NCBI GenBank assembly: GCA_005191415.1
Contig: SUPS01000009.1
Span: 1-35,254 of the forward strand
Length of the DNA: 35,254 nt
DNA from: Candidatus Helarchaeota ASGARD archaeon Hel_GB_A
GTDB taxonomy: Archaea > Asgardarchaeota > Lokiarchaeia > Helarchaeales > HEL-GB-A
Direction: 5' to 3'
Of the stretch, positions 8,933-16,697 are shown in pieces. The stretch's first letter is position 1. Each line of letters starts with the position of its first letter. A program made the translations under genes and the position numbers. The notes below the pieces were generated by a model. It had not been told where the DNA came from. It did no database searches and was given only the letters and a program-made list of their open reading frames with translations.

Positions 8933-9290
8933 TTACATAAATTTCTCCGTTCTCATCATCAATGCTAACGATTTTTCCTTTTTTCCCGTGTAGGCTTTCG
9001 TAATCTTCGATATTAAATCGCACGGACATCAGAGCAGGAATTTCAAATTCTCTAGATACGATCGCTAAATGAGAACCTTCGGAACCCGTTGTACAAATCA
9101 CGCCACTAATTTTAGAGAGGATAGGGCCTAATGTGGTTGTACCACAATCTTCCACAATTACAAGTTTATTATCAGCACCCTTTTCTAATAATTCTAGCAC
9201 ATCTTCAACCGATTTAATTACAACAAACTCGCCGGATGCCTCTTCTTTTGAAGAAACGGAGAGACCTTTTCCAACCTTCTGAGATGCCAT
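8925..9290 (-). CDS. Phosphohistidine swivelling-domain protein (PEP-utilising enzyme mobile domain)
   Basis: A 121-residue protein consisting almost only of the PEP-utilisers mobile domain. The segment VICTTGSEGSHLAIVSREFEIPALM is the phosphohistidine motif; the usual GGxTSHxAI appears here as GSEGSHLAI, keeping the histidine but changing the residues before it. It presumably carries the phosphoryl group between the ATP-grasp protein encoded next (eight-base overlap) and an acceptor-binding protein that is not in this window. ATG 9290 is preferred over a GTG nine bases upstream because AGGTG lies six bases before it. The gene order, histidine domain first, differs from fused PEP synthase, so this is not a frameshifted ppsA. 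Confidence 0.82.
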   Translation of the reverse strand: MASQKVGKGLSVSSKEEASGEFVVIKSVEDVLELLEKGADNKLVIVEDCGTTTLGPILSKISGVICTTGSEGSHLAIVSREFEIPALMSVRFNIEDYESLHGKKGKIVSIDDENGEIYVNE

Positions 9291-9381
9291 AGCACACACC
9301 TATTAGTTATTATAAATCTTCTTTTATCTTTGAAAAGTTTATAGATAAATTAGTAATTTTGTAACGATGACGTTATAATCG

Positions 9382-9397
9382 TTTAAAAATTTTTAAG
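9382..9397 (+). promoter_or_regulatory. Likely TATA element for the 9419 gene
   Basis: The run TTTAAAAATTTTTAAG is centred about 27-33 bases before the ATG at 9419. No ribosome site precedes that ATG, so the gene may be transcribed from an archaeal promoter as a leaderless mRNA. The divergent operon starting at 9290 must have its own promoter in the same 128-base gap. Confidence 0.4.
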
Positions 9398-9418
9398 CAA
9401 AAAAATCCAATCAGTTAA

Positions 9419-9820
9419 ATGATGTTTGTTCTTACTAATAAAGCGAAAGAGGCAATTCAAGAGGATTTAGAGTTTTACCTGTCAATGGAGGAAGAAAATC
9501 TTCAACGCTCGGATTTGGGGCTTATTCTATTCGTTAGGAAACAATCATGTAGCCCCATGACAGATGGCGGATATCTGGAAGTGGGCGTGGCAGTTGAGCC
9601 CATTAAAAATTATCAATCCACAGCGAACTATAAGAAGGTAGAAATCCTCAAGGATCTTCAAGACCTTCCTGTATTTGTTGAAGATAAAGCTCTTAAAATG
9701 CTTGGAGATAGAAAAATAGTTGAAATTGATGCACGAGGTAGTATAGAAAAAGAATTAATAATTCGAGATGGTCCTATAAAAGATTTAGGAGCTTGTGAGG
9801 TTCGCTTTAGTAGGAAGTAA
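9419..9820 (+). CDS. Small protein resembling the IscA/HesB fold
   Basis: A 133-residue soluble protein. The pattern of an N-terminal LTNKAKEAIQEDL helix, an LILFVRKQSCSP strand-cysteine, then VFVEDKALKMLGDRKIVEID recalls HesB/IscA A-type iron-sulfur carriers (their VDxxSxxYLxGxxID segment). A late cysteine (GACEVRF) replaces the usual CGC. I therefore call a HesB-like fold with an incomplete cysteine set, at low certainty; it may bind a metal or cluster differently. It is monocistronic: a hairpin terminator follows at 9832. Two ATGs are adjacent (9419, 9422) and the sequence does not decide between them. Confidence 0.5.
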   Translation: MMFVLTNKAKEAIQEDLEFYLSMEEENLQRSDLGLILFVRKQSCSPMTDGGYLEVGVAVEPIKNYQSTANYKKVEILKDLQDLPVFVEDKALKMLGDRKIVEIDARGSIEKELIIRDGPIKDLGACEVRFSRK

Positions 9821-9831
9821 TGGAATATCTC

Positions 9832-9858
9832 TAGTTTTGTTTATAAAAACTAATTTTT
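9832..9858 (+). terminator. Hairpin plus T-tract after the 9419 gene
   Basis: TAGTTTT (9832-9838) and AAAACTA (9846-9852) can pair across a seven-base loop, followed by ATTTTT. It lies 11 bases after the stop codon. Between here and 10035 no convincing gene is seen; a short coiled-coil-like reading (LIKLRAELDELKF, then TAG) around 9868-9909 may be a remnant. Confidence 0.5.
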
Positions 9859-10034
9859 AAGCTGATTTAATTAAATTACGAGCAGAATTAGATGAATTGA
9901 AGTTTTAGATTAGCAGTCTCGTTAAAATAAATCCATCTTAAAGATTCAGAATCTAAGAATCGAGTTTGTACTAAATTTTTAAAAAACACCTATGTGTATT
10001 GTAAAGAAGAGGTTAAGTTTTCAGAGGTAAAAAG

Positions 10035-11012
10035 ATGTCATTAAAGATAGAGGAATTAATTAAACTCATTAAACCATTAAGTGATCAAGACGAATATCCT
10101 CATCATATGCTTAAAGAATTGAATTTAACGGAATATCCACCGAATTGGAATGAATCTTGGTATTTTAACTTTATATCCAAGCAGCTCAGTTGTATAACCC
10201 GAATATCATTTAAGCCTTATGAAGGTAAAAGCCGTATTCTCTGTCTCATCCTTGTAAATGATAAACCGGTGAATACTTATATCGATGAAGTAACGATTCC
10301 AAAAAATGATCTCCCTGATAAGATTGGGACTAAACGTTGTAATTACACATTAATTGAACCCCATAAAAAATGGCATATTGAATATATAGATCGCAAGTAT
10401 GAGCTGAAATTTGATAGTTTAGGGCGATTCAAACCTTTCGATTATTTCGAAGGGGTAAAAATGGAGGATTTCTCAACGGATTATGCGGATTTACTTGATA
10501 CCGCTGCGCAACGACATTATGAACAGGCATGTATTTGTAAAGGAACTTTTACTAAGAAAAGACGCGGAGAACCGATTGAATCAATGGAATTTGAGATTCT
10601 AGGACATCGAGACCATTCTTGGGGAGTAAGAGATTGGATTTATATTGATAGATGGAATTGGATTTCAGCCCAATTTAAGGATCGAACAGTAAATATTGCA
10701 AGAGTTGAAGTAAAGGGGCATCTTTTAATAGGAGGATTCATTTCAACAGAAGATGGAAATAAACCAGTTAAAGATGTTCAAATTACGACTGAAACAAAGG
10801 CAGATGGTAAAACCCCTGTATCATCAACCTTTTTAATAACTGACTCTGAAGGATCCACTCTAAAAGTAATTTCCAAAACGCGTCATTCAATACATTTACC
10901 AATGCCGACCAAATTCGGAATAACAGAAGTATTCGAGCAAATTGCCGATTTTGAAATAGAAGGCATGAAAGGAGAAGGCATTTCAGAATATTTAATATCA
11001 ACAAGAAAATAA
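10035..11012 (+). CDS. CrtC/AttH-like lipocalin-fold protein
   Basis: A 325-residue soluble protein without signal peptide or membrane segment. The strongest signal is GHRDHSWGVRDW (residues 190-201) followed by a tryptophan-rich stretch (WNWISAQF). This RDHSWG motif is characteristic of the carotenoid 1,2-hydratase (CrtC)/AttH-like double-lipocalin superfamily and related DUF7064/7065 proteins, in which it lines the cavity. Known members hydrate or bind hydrophobic substrates; many bacterial relatives sit near lipid or steroid genes. GAGGT lies six bases before the ATG, which supports the start. The nearest downstream genes encode a TPR membrane protein and SCP2 domains, so lipid binding is a fair but unproven guess. 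Confidence 0.65.
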   Translation: MSLKIEELIKLIKPLSDQDEYPHHMLKELNLTEYPPNWNESWYFNFISKQLSCITRISFKPYEGKSRILCLILVNDKPVNTYIDEVTIPKNDLPDKIGTKRCNYTLIEPHKKWHIEYIDRKYELKFDSLGRFKPFDYFEGVKMEDFSTDYADLLDTAAQRHYEQACICKGTFTKKRRGEPIESMEFEILGHRDHSWGVRDWIYIDRWNWISAQFKDRTVNIARVEVKGHLLIGGFISTEDGNKPVKDVQITTETKADGKTPVSSTFLITDSEGSTLKVISKTRHSIHLPMPTKFGITEVFEQIADFEIEGMKGEGISEYLISTRK

Positions 11013-11046
11013 AGAAATATTCAATAAATTGTATGTGGGAATAAAT

Positions 11047-11763
11047 ATGGAAGAAGAAAAAGAGGAGTTAGGTGATGCAATAAAATTATTCAATCGAGGA
11101 CTAGAATCCCATATGGAGGGAAAATTGGATCGGGCCTTAGAACAATTTAAAAAGGCTTTACCTACATTTCAGGAATTTGGCGTGGAAGATATGATTGCAG
11201 GAACATTTCATGAAATTGGGATGATCCTTCAAGAACAAGGTAAGTATGATGATGCTTTGGATTATTATCAACGAAGTTTGCAGCTCTCAGAATCAATAAA
11301 ATACAGGGCAGGGTGTGCTAAAACACTCTTCCAAATAGGCACACTTTACGAAGAAAAAGGAGATATAATTACAGCAAATGACTATTATCACAGAAGTAAA
11401 GTATATAGCACTAGTAAACCTGGTCCATTGAATTTCATAATTTTTGTGTTCATTGCATTAGGAGTGTGGGGGCTCGGAATGGGTATAGCAGGCATTTCAG
11501 GAGCGCTCCAAAACTGGACACCTACTTTTGTAAATCCAGCACAATGGGCTTATGTGGTGTCTTTTGCTAATACTTTCGGAGGGTTCTTATTATTCTTAGG
11601 CATCATTTCTTTAATTGCAGGAATTGGTCTCATCCAATTAAAAGGATGGGGATGGGTCGCCGGCATTATCACGAGTCTTATGACACTTATTACAATCTTT
11701 GGAATTATATCCTACTGGTACCTGAGCAAAGAAAATATCCAAGAACTATATGATGTGAAATAA
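11047..11763 (+). CDS. TPR-repeat membrane protein
   Basis: A 238-residue protein with three tetratricopeptide repeats (about 10-43, 51-84, 91-124; for example AGTFHEIGMILQEQGKYDDA) and then three hydrophobic helices (about 129-155, 170-200, 205-230). The N-terminal TPR domain should be a cytoplasmic protein-interaction platform tethered by the helices; partners are unknown. A TTG at 11029 is in frame, but the ATG at 11047 has GGGA six bases upstream and starts the natural helix. A strong hairpin terminator follows. This TPR-plus-membrane layout is widespread and gives no specific function. Confidence 0.8.
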   Translation: MEEEKEELGDAIKLFNRGLESHMEGKLDRALEQFKKALPTFQEFGVEDMIAGTFHEIGMILQEQGKYDDALDYYQRSLQLSESIKYRAGCAKTLFQIGTLYEEKGDIITANDYYHRSKVYSTSKPGPLNFIIFVFIALGVWGLGMGIAGISGALQNWTPTFVNPAQWAYVVSFANTFGGFLLFLGIISLIAGIGLIQLKGWGWVAGIITSLMTLITIFGIISYWYLSKENIQELYDVK

Positions 11764-11781
11764 TTCGAGAAAATAGTTCTC

Positions 11782-11805
11782 AAATAGTTTTCAACTATTT
11801 TTTTT
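11782..11805 (+). terminator. Intrinsic terminator after the TPR gene
   Basis: AAATAGTT (11782-11789) pairs perfectly with AACTATTT (11793-11800) around a TTC loop, and an uninterrupted T-run continues to 11805. It is placed 19 bases after the TPR stop codon. Confidence 0.65.
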
Positions 11806-11964
11806 ATTCTCATAAAGAAATTATTGTAAAGAAATTATGAAGAATTCTTTTCACGAATTATATTCTTTTAGGAGCACACCTATCAAAATCACCATACTTT
11901 AGAAAAGATCTATCGTCAAATTATTTGATAATCAAGGTCATTTTCGCTTCAAATACCTTTCTGA

Positions 11965-11999
11965 AAGATAGAGGCAAGAGGTTCTTTGGAAGATAGAGG
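11965..11999 (+). repeat. Direct repeat pair upstream of the 12-21 kb operon
   Basis: The decamer AAGATAGAGG occurs at 11965-11974 and 11990-11999, 25 bases apart start to start, and 30-65 bases before the TATA-like box of the SCP2 gene. Such spacing could be an activator or repressor site for the operon, but chance or a decayed coding sequence cannot be excluded. Another direct repeat, AAAGAAATTAT, is at 11814-11824 and 11828-11838. No gene is seen in 11806-12057. Confidence 0.3.
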
Positions 12000-12027
12000 A
12001 AATGAGTTTGAGCTGGTATTCAAAAAA

Positions 12028-12037
12028 AAATTTAAAG
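12028..12037 (+). promoter_or_regulatory. Likely TATA box of the SCP2/BCR-like operon
   Basis: AAATTTAAAG preceded by an A-run is centred about 26 bases before the ATG at 12058, the classic distance for an archaeal leaderless transcript. No ribosome site precedes that ATG. This would be the main promoter of the ten-gene co-directional cluster. Confidence 0.45.
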
Positions 12038-12057
12038 CTATTAAATGATTGATAATT

Positions 12058-12528
12058 ATGCAAACTATCAAAAAACATTTAGACATGAACTACGAGCAAA
12101 TAAAATTACGAGTTATAGCAAACTTATTACGGCTTCTCGTAGACATCTATGGAGATCCAAAAGCAAAGGAGAACCTAAGCAAGATTGAGGGGGAAGAAAT
12201 ATTATTTCGATTTCCCGCTTTAAATGGGGCTCTGGTTGTTAAGCCACATGCTGGGCGATTAATTGCAATGGTCGGCGAGTCTGAATCACCTATTGCAACA
12301 ATTAATTTTAAAGTAGAGGATACTAAGATATATGATACCATTGAAGATATAATAAAGAGTTCAGGATATTGGGGAATGCTAAAATTTATATTCAAATATG
12401 TTTTAAGGCGTAAGGTTGGGGTTGGGGGATCTATTAGGGCGCTTATTAAGATTTTTAAGGTATTGGGAATAGGAAATCATGAAATGTATAAAAGGGCAAA
12501 AGAAAAAATGAATTCTGGATGGAATTAA
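12058..12528 (+). CDS. SCP2-like sterol carrier domain protein 1
   Basis: A 156-residue protein whose core (about 45-105: a strand pattern ending GGVxxP-like LNGALVVKPHAGRL, then SPIATINFKVEDTKIYDTIEDIIK) fits the SCP2/alkyl-sulfatase C-terminal fold, which binds acyl chains or acyl-CoA. A basic helical tail (KFIFKYVLRRKVGVGG and beyond) is rich in Lys/Arg. Start: an in-frame TTG at 12049 exists, but ATG 12058 lies 26 bases after a TATA-like box. It heads the cluster and is followed one base after its stop by a second SCP2-like gene. In context the pair may carry the acyl-CoA or lipid substrate of the downstream enzymes; this is inference. Confidence 0.65.
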   Translation: MQTIKKHLDMNYEQIKLRVIANLLRLLVDIYGDPKAKENLSKIEGEEILFRFPALNGALVVKPHAGRLIAMVGESESPIATINFKVEDTKIYDTIEDIIKSSGYWGMLKFIFKYVLRRKVGVGGSIRALIKIFKVLGIGNHEMYKRAKEKMNSGWN

Positions 12529-12529
12529 G

Positions 12530-12883
12530 ATGGAAAAATATGAGGGACCCACTGATATTTTTGGAATTGCAATTTATAGTGCCCTTACTAGGAAGATGGA
12601 AGAAGATCCGGAGTATCGGGCATTTATTGAAAATTTAAACATGAATTTGATAGTAGAATTGGATTACTATCCTTTAATGATTAAATTTGAAAAGGATAAA
12701 TTTACAATTACGCGCGACATTGAAGACCCTACCGTCATAGTCAAAATTAATACACAGGATTTCTTAGACATCGTAGACGGAAAATCGTCTATTATCCGCA
12801 AGTTTTTAGGTCGTAAAATGAAGTTTAAGAAGGGAATTACTAAACTATTTAAGGTCTATAAGATTTTTTCAAAAATGATGTAA
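12530..12883 (+). CDS. SCP2-like sterol carrier domain protein 2
   Basis: A 117-residue protein similar in layout to the preceding one: MNLIVELDYYPLMIKFEKDKFTI strands, then DPTVIVKINTQDFLDIVDGKSS, the SCP2 pattern of a strand followed by a helix-forming D-x-F/L motif, and a basic C-terminal helix (RKFLGRKMKFKKG). It starts one base after the previous stop and ends 13 bases before the FAD oxidase start, so co-translation is expected. It lacks a signal peptide and should act in the cytosol, possibly as a heterodimer with its neighbour. Function beyond hydrophobic ligand binding is not visible. Confidence 0.62.
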   Translation: MEKYEGPTDIFGIAIYSALTRKMEEDPEYRAFIENLNMNLIVELDYYPLMIKFEKDKFTITRDIEDPTVIVKINTQDFLDIVDGKSSIIRKFLGRKMKFKKGITKLFKVYKIFSKMM

Positions 12884-12896
12884 TTAAGGTGATAAT

Positions 12897-14348
12897 ATGC
12901 TACAACAAGCAGAAACTCATGAAGAAATTTTAAATAAATTGAGAAAAATAGTTGGTAACGAATGGGTTTCAGATTTTCCTGAAGAATTATTACTTTATTC
13001 ATATGATATGACAGAGCATCCTCCTAGCAACCCAGATTTTATAGTCATGCCAAAGTCGGTAGAAGAAATAATAGAAGTCGTTAAATTAGCAAATGAATAC
13101 AAAATTCCAATAGTTCCATTCGTCACGGGAAATAACATTGGAGGATTGACGATTCCCCTTAAAGGTGGAATTGTTCTCGACTTAAAGCGAATGGATAGAA
13201 TTCTTCATTTAAATGAAGACGATATGTATATCATTATAGAACCTGGAGTCACATTCGGGCATCTGAAAAAATTTCTGAAAGACACTAATTTCCGTTATAA
13301 TTATCCTAATGCGCCACCTTTTGCGTCAGTGATGGCTAATGCATTGCTTAGCGGATTGAATAACTTGAGTTTAAGATATGGCTGTATGTCAGAAGTAATA
13401 AATGGGATTGAAGTTGTGCTTCCGACAGGGGAACTCGTTAAAATTGGGACATGTATGTGCTGGGATAAACATTGGTGGGGACGGGGACCACAACCCGATC
13501 TTCTCGGATTATTTATCAACTGGCAAGGAATGACCGGGATTGTTACGAAAATGGCACTCCAGGTGTGGCCTAAGAAACCATTTCGGGATTGGAAATTTAT
13601 TTTATCGAATGATCTGGCAAAAACTTATGAAATAGTAAGAAAATTAGCCAGGTCAGATATAATGAATGATATACTCTTAATGTCTGTGGAAACTATAAAG
13701 ATGGTCCTTGGAATACCATATGGACAGGCAGTACATTTGGAAGGTGAGCCCCATTGGGCAACTACTTTAGATTTCTCTGCTAATACCAAGAAAGAGTATG
13801 AGGCAAAATGGGAATTTATTAAAGATACATTTAAAGAATTAAAAGAAGTAGATCCGAAAGCAGTACTAAGTTCAGTTCAGGGCGCTGCAAAGATGTATGG
13901 ACAGAAATTCGCAGAATTCACAAACTTACCATTTACTATAGGGAGTATGTTGGAATATGGAGGATGCACATGGGTCGGGACTTATATGACTACCAACATC
14001 GATACGATTGTAAAAGGAGTTAAGATAGCCTTTGATATCATCGAAAAACATGGATTCGAGAAATGTTTATACACACGAATGATGAAAGGAGGTCATTATT
14101 TCGCGTTTCGATTTTTATTACGGTTTTCAAAGGAGGAGGAGGAAGAAGTTGAACGAATGCGGAAGCTCAACAAGGAACTGTTTGAGAATCTGTACGAATT
14201 AGGGGCTTTTCCTTATAAGACCCCCGCATGGGCAGCAGAGGAAATAATCAAAAGATGCGACCCGAATTGGGTAAATCTGATGCATAAAATCAAGAAAACA
14301 TTGGATCCAAATGGGATTTTCAACCCTGGGAGATGGGGCGTAGAATGA
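12897..14348 (+). CDS. GlcD-type FAD-linked oxidase/dehydrogenase
   Basis: A 483-residue FAD-binding (PCMH/VAO-fold) oxidoreductase. The N-terminal half has PKSVEEIIEVVKLANEYKIP (52-71), VPFVTGNNIGGLTIP, and EPGVTFGHLKKFL, the FAD-binding pattern of GlcD/D-lactate dehydrogenase; the C-terminus ends in DPNGIFNPGRWG, the family's final motif. It probably oxidises a 2-hydroxyacid or similar, or works in reverse, passing electrons through the HdrD-like protein encoded next. AAGGTGA precedes the ATG by a few bases. The next gene overlaps by ATGA. A CMCWDKHWWGRGP stretch near 190-202 is unusual for GlcD and is reminiscent of vanillyl-alcohol-oxidase relatives. Substrate unknown. Confidence 0.85.
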   Translation: MLQQAETHEEILNKLRKIVGNEWVSDFPEELLLYSYDMTEHPPSNPDFIVMPKSVEEIIEVVKLANEYKIPIVPFVTGNNIGGLTIPLKGGIVLDLKRMDRILHLNEDDMYIIIEPGVTFGHLKKFLKDTNFRYNYPNAPPFASVMANALLSGLNNLSLRYGCMSEVINGIEVVLPTGELVKIGTCMCWDKHWWGRGPQPDLLGLFINWQGMTGIVTKMALQVWPKKPFRDWKFILSNDLAKTYEIVRKLARSDIMNDILLMSVETIKMVLGIPYGQAVHLEGEPHWATTLDFSANTKKEYEAKWEFIKDTFKELKEVDPKAVLSSVQGAAKMYGQKFAEFTNLPFTIGSMLEYGGCTWVGTYMTTNIDTIVKGVKIAFDIIEKHGFEKCLYTRMMKGGHYFAFRFLLRFSKEEEEEVERMRKLNKELFENLYELGAFPYKTPAWAAEEIIKRCDPNWVNLMHKIKKTLDPNGIFNPGRWGVE

Positions 14349-15514
14349 GCGACGCATTAACCAAATACAAAGAAGAGCTTTATTGTTGTACCCGCTGTGG
14401 AACCTGTAAATACATATATCATGAATATAGCGACTCATGTCCAGCTGGTAAGAAATTTCGATTCGAGACTTTTTATCCCTCTGGGCGAATTCATATAGCT
14501 AGAGGGTTGCTTGAAGGAAAATTAGAGTGGAGTGAGCGAATTAGGGATATTCTATTTGCATGTCCCACTTGTGGAAATTGCACGATTCAATGCCAATCAA
14601 GACATCATAATTTAATCGTTGATATCATCGAAGCCTTGAGAGCGGATGCAGTTAGCAAAGGAATTGGACCCCTCCCGAATCAAAAAGCCTTTGCCGAATC
14701 CATTGCGAATGAACATAATCCTTACAAAGAATTGCATGCAGATAGGTTAAAATGGATGGAGAGAATTGAAGAAGAAGTCCCGCAGAAAGAAAAGGCAGAA
14801 ATATTCTATTTTGTTGGATGCACTTCTTCTTATAGGCAGAAAGACCTAGCACAGGCTACCATTAAGATTCTTAATAAGTTAGGGGTCGATTATACCGTCT
14901 CAAAAGACGAATGGTGTTGTGGTTCGCCCTTAATGCGAACAGGGCAGCTGGAATTAGTAAATGATTTAGTTAAACACAATTTAGAATTGATAGAAAAAGT
15001 GGGCGCAAAGAAAGTTATTACGTCGTGCGCAGGTTGCTATCGTACCTTGAAAACAGACTTTCCTAAGTATGCCGAAATGTTGGAAGGTGTCGAAATCCTT
15101 CATATTACGGAGTTCCTTCAACAAATGATAAAAACAGGAAAGCTCCGACTCCCCAAAAAATTTAATGCTCTTAAGGTGACGTATCATGACCCCTGCCATT
15201 TAGGGCGCCATTCTGATGTTTATGATGCACCCCGAACAGTGATTCAAGCAATACCAGGAGTGACCCTGATTGAAATGCCAAGGATTAGAGAGAATGCCTG
15301 GTGTTGTGGAGCTGGAGGGGGAGTCAAATCCGGTTTTCGGGATTGGGCTGTAGAAATTTCCTCTGAGCGAATACGCGAAGCTGAAGAAACAGAATGTGAA
15401 ATTTTACTAAGCGCTTGCCCTTTCTGTAAAACAAATCTTCAAGATGCCATTCAAGCCACAAATTCAAACCTAAAAATGAAAGATATAGTTAATCTTCTAA
15501 GTGAATTACTATAA
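14345..15514 (+). CDS. HdrD/GlcF-type iron-sulfur oxidoreductase with two CCG domains
   Basis: A 389-residue soluble protein. The N-terminal ferredoxin region has C15xxC18xxC21...C32P and C73xxC76xxC79xxxC83, i.e. two [4Fe-4S] clusters. Two CCG domains follow: C191-C192 with C228/C231 (WCCGSP...CAGC), and C320-C321 with C358/C361 (WCCGAGGG...CPFC), plus C284. CCG domains hold the non-cubane cluster of heterodisulfide reductase HdrB/D; in GlcF-like partners they shuttle electrons. ATG 14345 gives an ATGA overlap with the FAD oxidase and is preferred over the ATG 12 bases upstream. It is the evident electron partner of the GlcD-type protein; the final acceptor could be a thiol, quinone or the dehydratase system. 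Confidence 0.85.
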   Translation: MSDALTKYKEELYCCTRCGTCKYIYHEYSDSCPAGKKFRFETFYPSGRIHIARGLLEGKLEWSERIRDILFACPTCGNCTIQCQSRHHNLIVDIIEALRADAVSKGIGPLPNQKAFAESIANEHNPYKELHADRLKWMERIEEEVPQKEKAEIFYFVGCTSSYRQKDLAQATIKILNKLGVDYTVSKDEWCCGSPLMRTGQLELVNDLVKHNLELIEKVGAKKVITSCAGCYRTLKTDFPKYAEMLEGVEILHITEFLQQMIKTGKLRLPKKFNALKVTYHDPCHLGRHSDVYDAPRTVIQAIPGVTLIEMPRIRENAWCCGAGGGVKSGFRDWAVEISSERIREAEETECEILLSACPFCKTNLQDAIQATNSNLKMKDIVNLLSELL

Positions 15515-15557
15515 ATTGAAAAAATGCTTACAAATAACTCGATGAGGATGAAGCCGA

Positions 15558-16697
15558 TTGGCGTTAGATAAATTAGAATTTGTTCAGACGGCAAATATAC
15601 TAAAAAATACATATATAGACCAATGGAAAAAAGAAGGTAAGAAGGTACTTGGCTATTACTGTTCATATGCACCCGAGGAATTATTACATGCATTGGATAT
15701 ACTGCCATTTCGAATTCGAGGCACTACTTGTAAAGATACGGTACTCGCTGATGCCATTCTTTCTCGATTTAATTGCAGTTTCGTGAAGGCAACCCTAAAT
15801 CTAGCATTGGAGGGTAATTATAACTTTTTAGATGGATTAATCAGTGCCAATAGTTGTGATCATACGCGACGTATGATTGATGTTTGGAAAAGAAAAGAAG
15901 TTATTGCCAAAGATTTTCCACATTTCTTTTTATCAATCCCTCACGTCATTACAGAAGCAGGTCTAGAATGGTTAAAAACGGAAATAAACGCTTTTAAAGA
16001 ATCTTTAGAGAAGGTCTATAATAGACAGTTGGATGAAGAAAAGGTAAAAGAATCTATTAAAGTTTATAATGAAAACAGAAAATTATTGAAAGAGATTTAT
16101 TCATTTAGAATTGCAAATGACCCAAAAATAAAAAGTTCTGATTTTGCGCGTTTGCTGATCGCAAACACATCGGTGCCAAAGGAGATATGTAATGAAGAAT
16201 TAAGGAAAATAGTGGATATTCTGAAGGAACGAGATGGAATAAAGGATTATCGTGCTAGACTTATGCTAGTTGGGAGTTATGTAGATAATCCTGCCTTTTT
16301 TAAAATTTTCGAAGACGTAGGAGGATTAATTGTCACTGATAGTCTCTGTTACGGAGTAAGATACTTCTGGGATCAAATTGAACCGTCTTCCAATCCTTTA
16401 TTAGATATTGCAACGCGTTATTACCACAAGGTGTCTTGTCCAAGAATGATGGATCAACATCCTGCACGATTAGACTTTGTGAAAGACCAAATAAAGCGCG
16501 CGAAGGTTGATGGGGTAGTTTTACAGCGCATAGAATTCTGCGATTTGCATGGCTCGGATAACATGCTCTTTAGTCATGAATTAGAAGAGATGGATATTCC
16601 TATTTTAAACATTGATAGGGAATATTTGATGAGTGATGTGGCTCGTTTTAAAACACGCGTTGAAGCCTTTATAGAGCAGATTATGGTGAGTGGATAA
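15558..16697 (+). CDS. BCR/2-hydroxyacyl-CoA dehydratase family subunit, short type (BcrC/HgdB-like)
   Basis: A 379-residue member of the 2-hydroxyacyl-CoA dehydratase D-component/benzoyl-CoA reductase family. The start YYCSYAPEELLHALDILP (33-50) is the family's N-terminal signature. Three cysteines in the expected places (C73 in NCSFVK, C100 in NSCDHTRR, C328 in EFCDLHG) are probable [4Fe-4S] ligands. The family catalyses radical dehydration of 2-hydroxyacyl-CoA or ATP-driven two-electron reduction of benzoyl-CoA, using electrons delivered by an ATPase activator. The length matches the smaller subunit (BcrC-like). The start is TTG with GAGGATG upstream; no better start is in frame. The next gene begins directly after its stop. 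Confidence 0.85.
   Translation: MALDKLEFVQTANILKNTYIDQWKKEGKKVLGYYCSYAPEELLHALDILPFRIRGTTCKDTVLADAILSRFNCSFVKATLNLALEGNYNFLDGLISANSCDHTRRMIDVWKRKEVIAKDFPHFFLSIPHVITEAGLEWLKTEINAFKESLEKVYNRQLDEEKVKESIKVYNENRKLLKEIYSFRIANDPKIKSSDFARLLIANTSVPKEICNEELRKIVDILKERDGIKDYRARLMLVGSYVDNPAFFKIFEDVGGLIVTDSLCYGVRYFWDQIEPSSNPLLDIATRYYHKVSCPRMMDQHPARLDFVKDQIKRAKVDGVVLQRIEFCDLHGSDNMLFSHELEEMDIPILNIDREYLMSDVARFKTRVEAFIEQIMVSG

Noticed and set aside
7961-9290. A frameshifted full PEP synthase gene.
   Set aside because: The domain order is reversed between the two genes and the PEP/pyruvate barrel domain is absent; each gene has its own start and stop.
9868-9948. Short coiled-coil-like reading frame (LIKLRAELDELKF) in the 9.8-10.0 kb gap.
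   Set aside because: It has an internal TAG, no start codon with a ribosome site, and is too short to distinguish from chance; only noted as a possible remnant.
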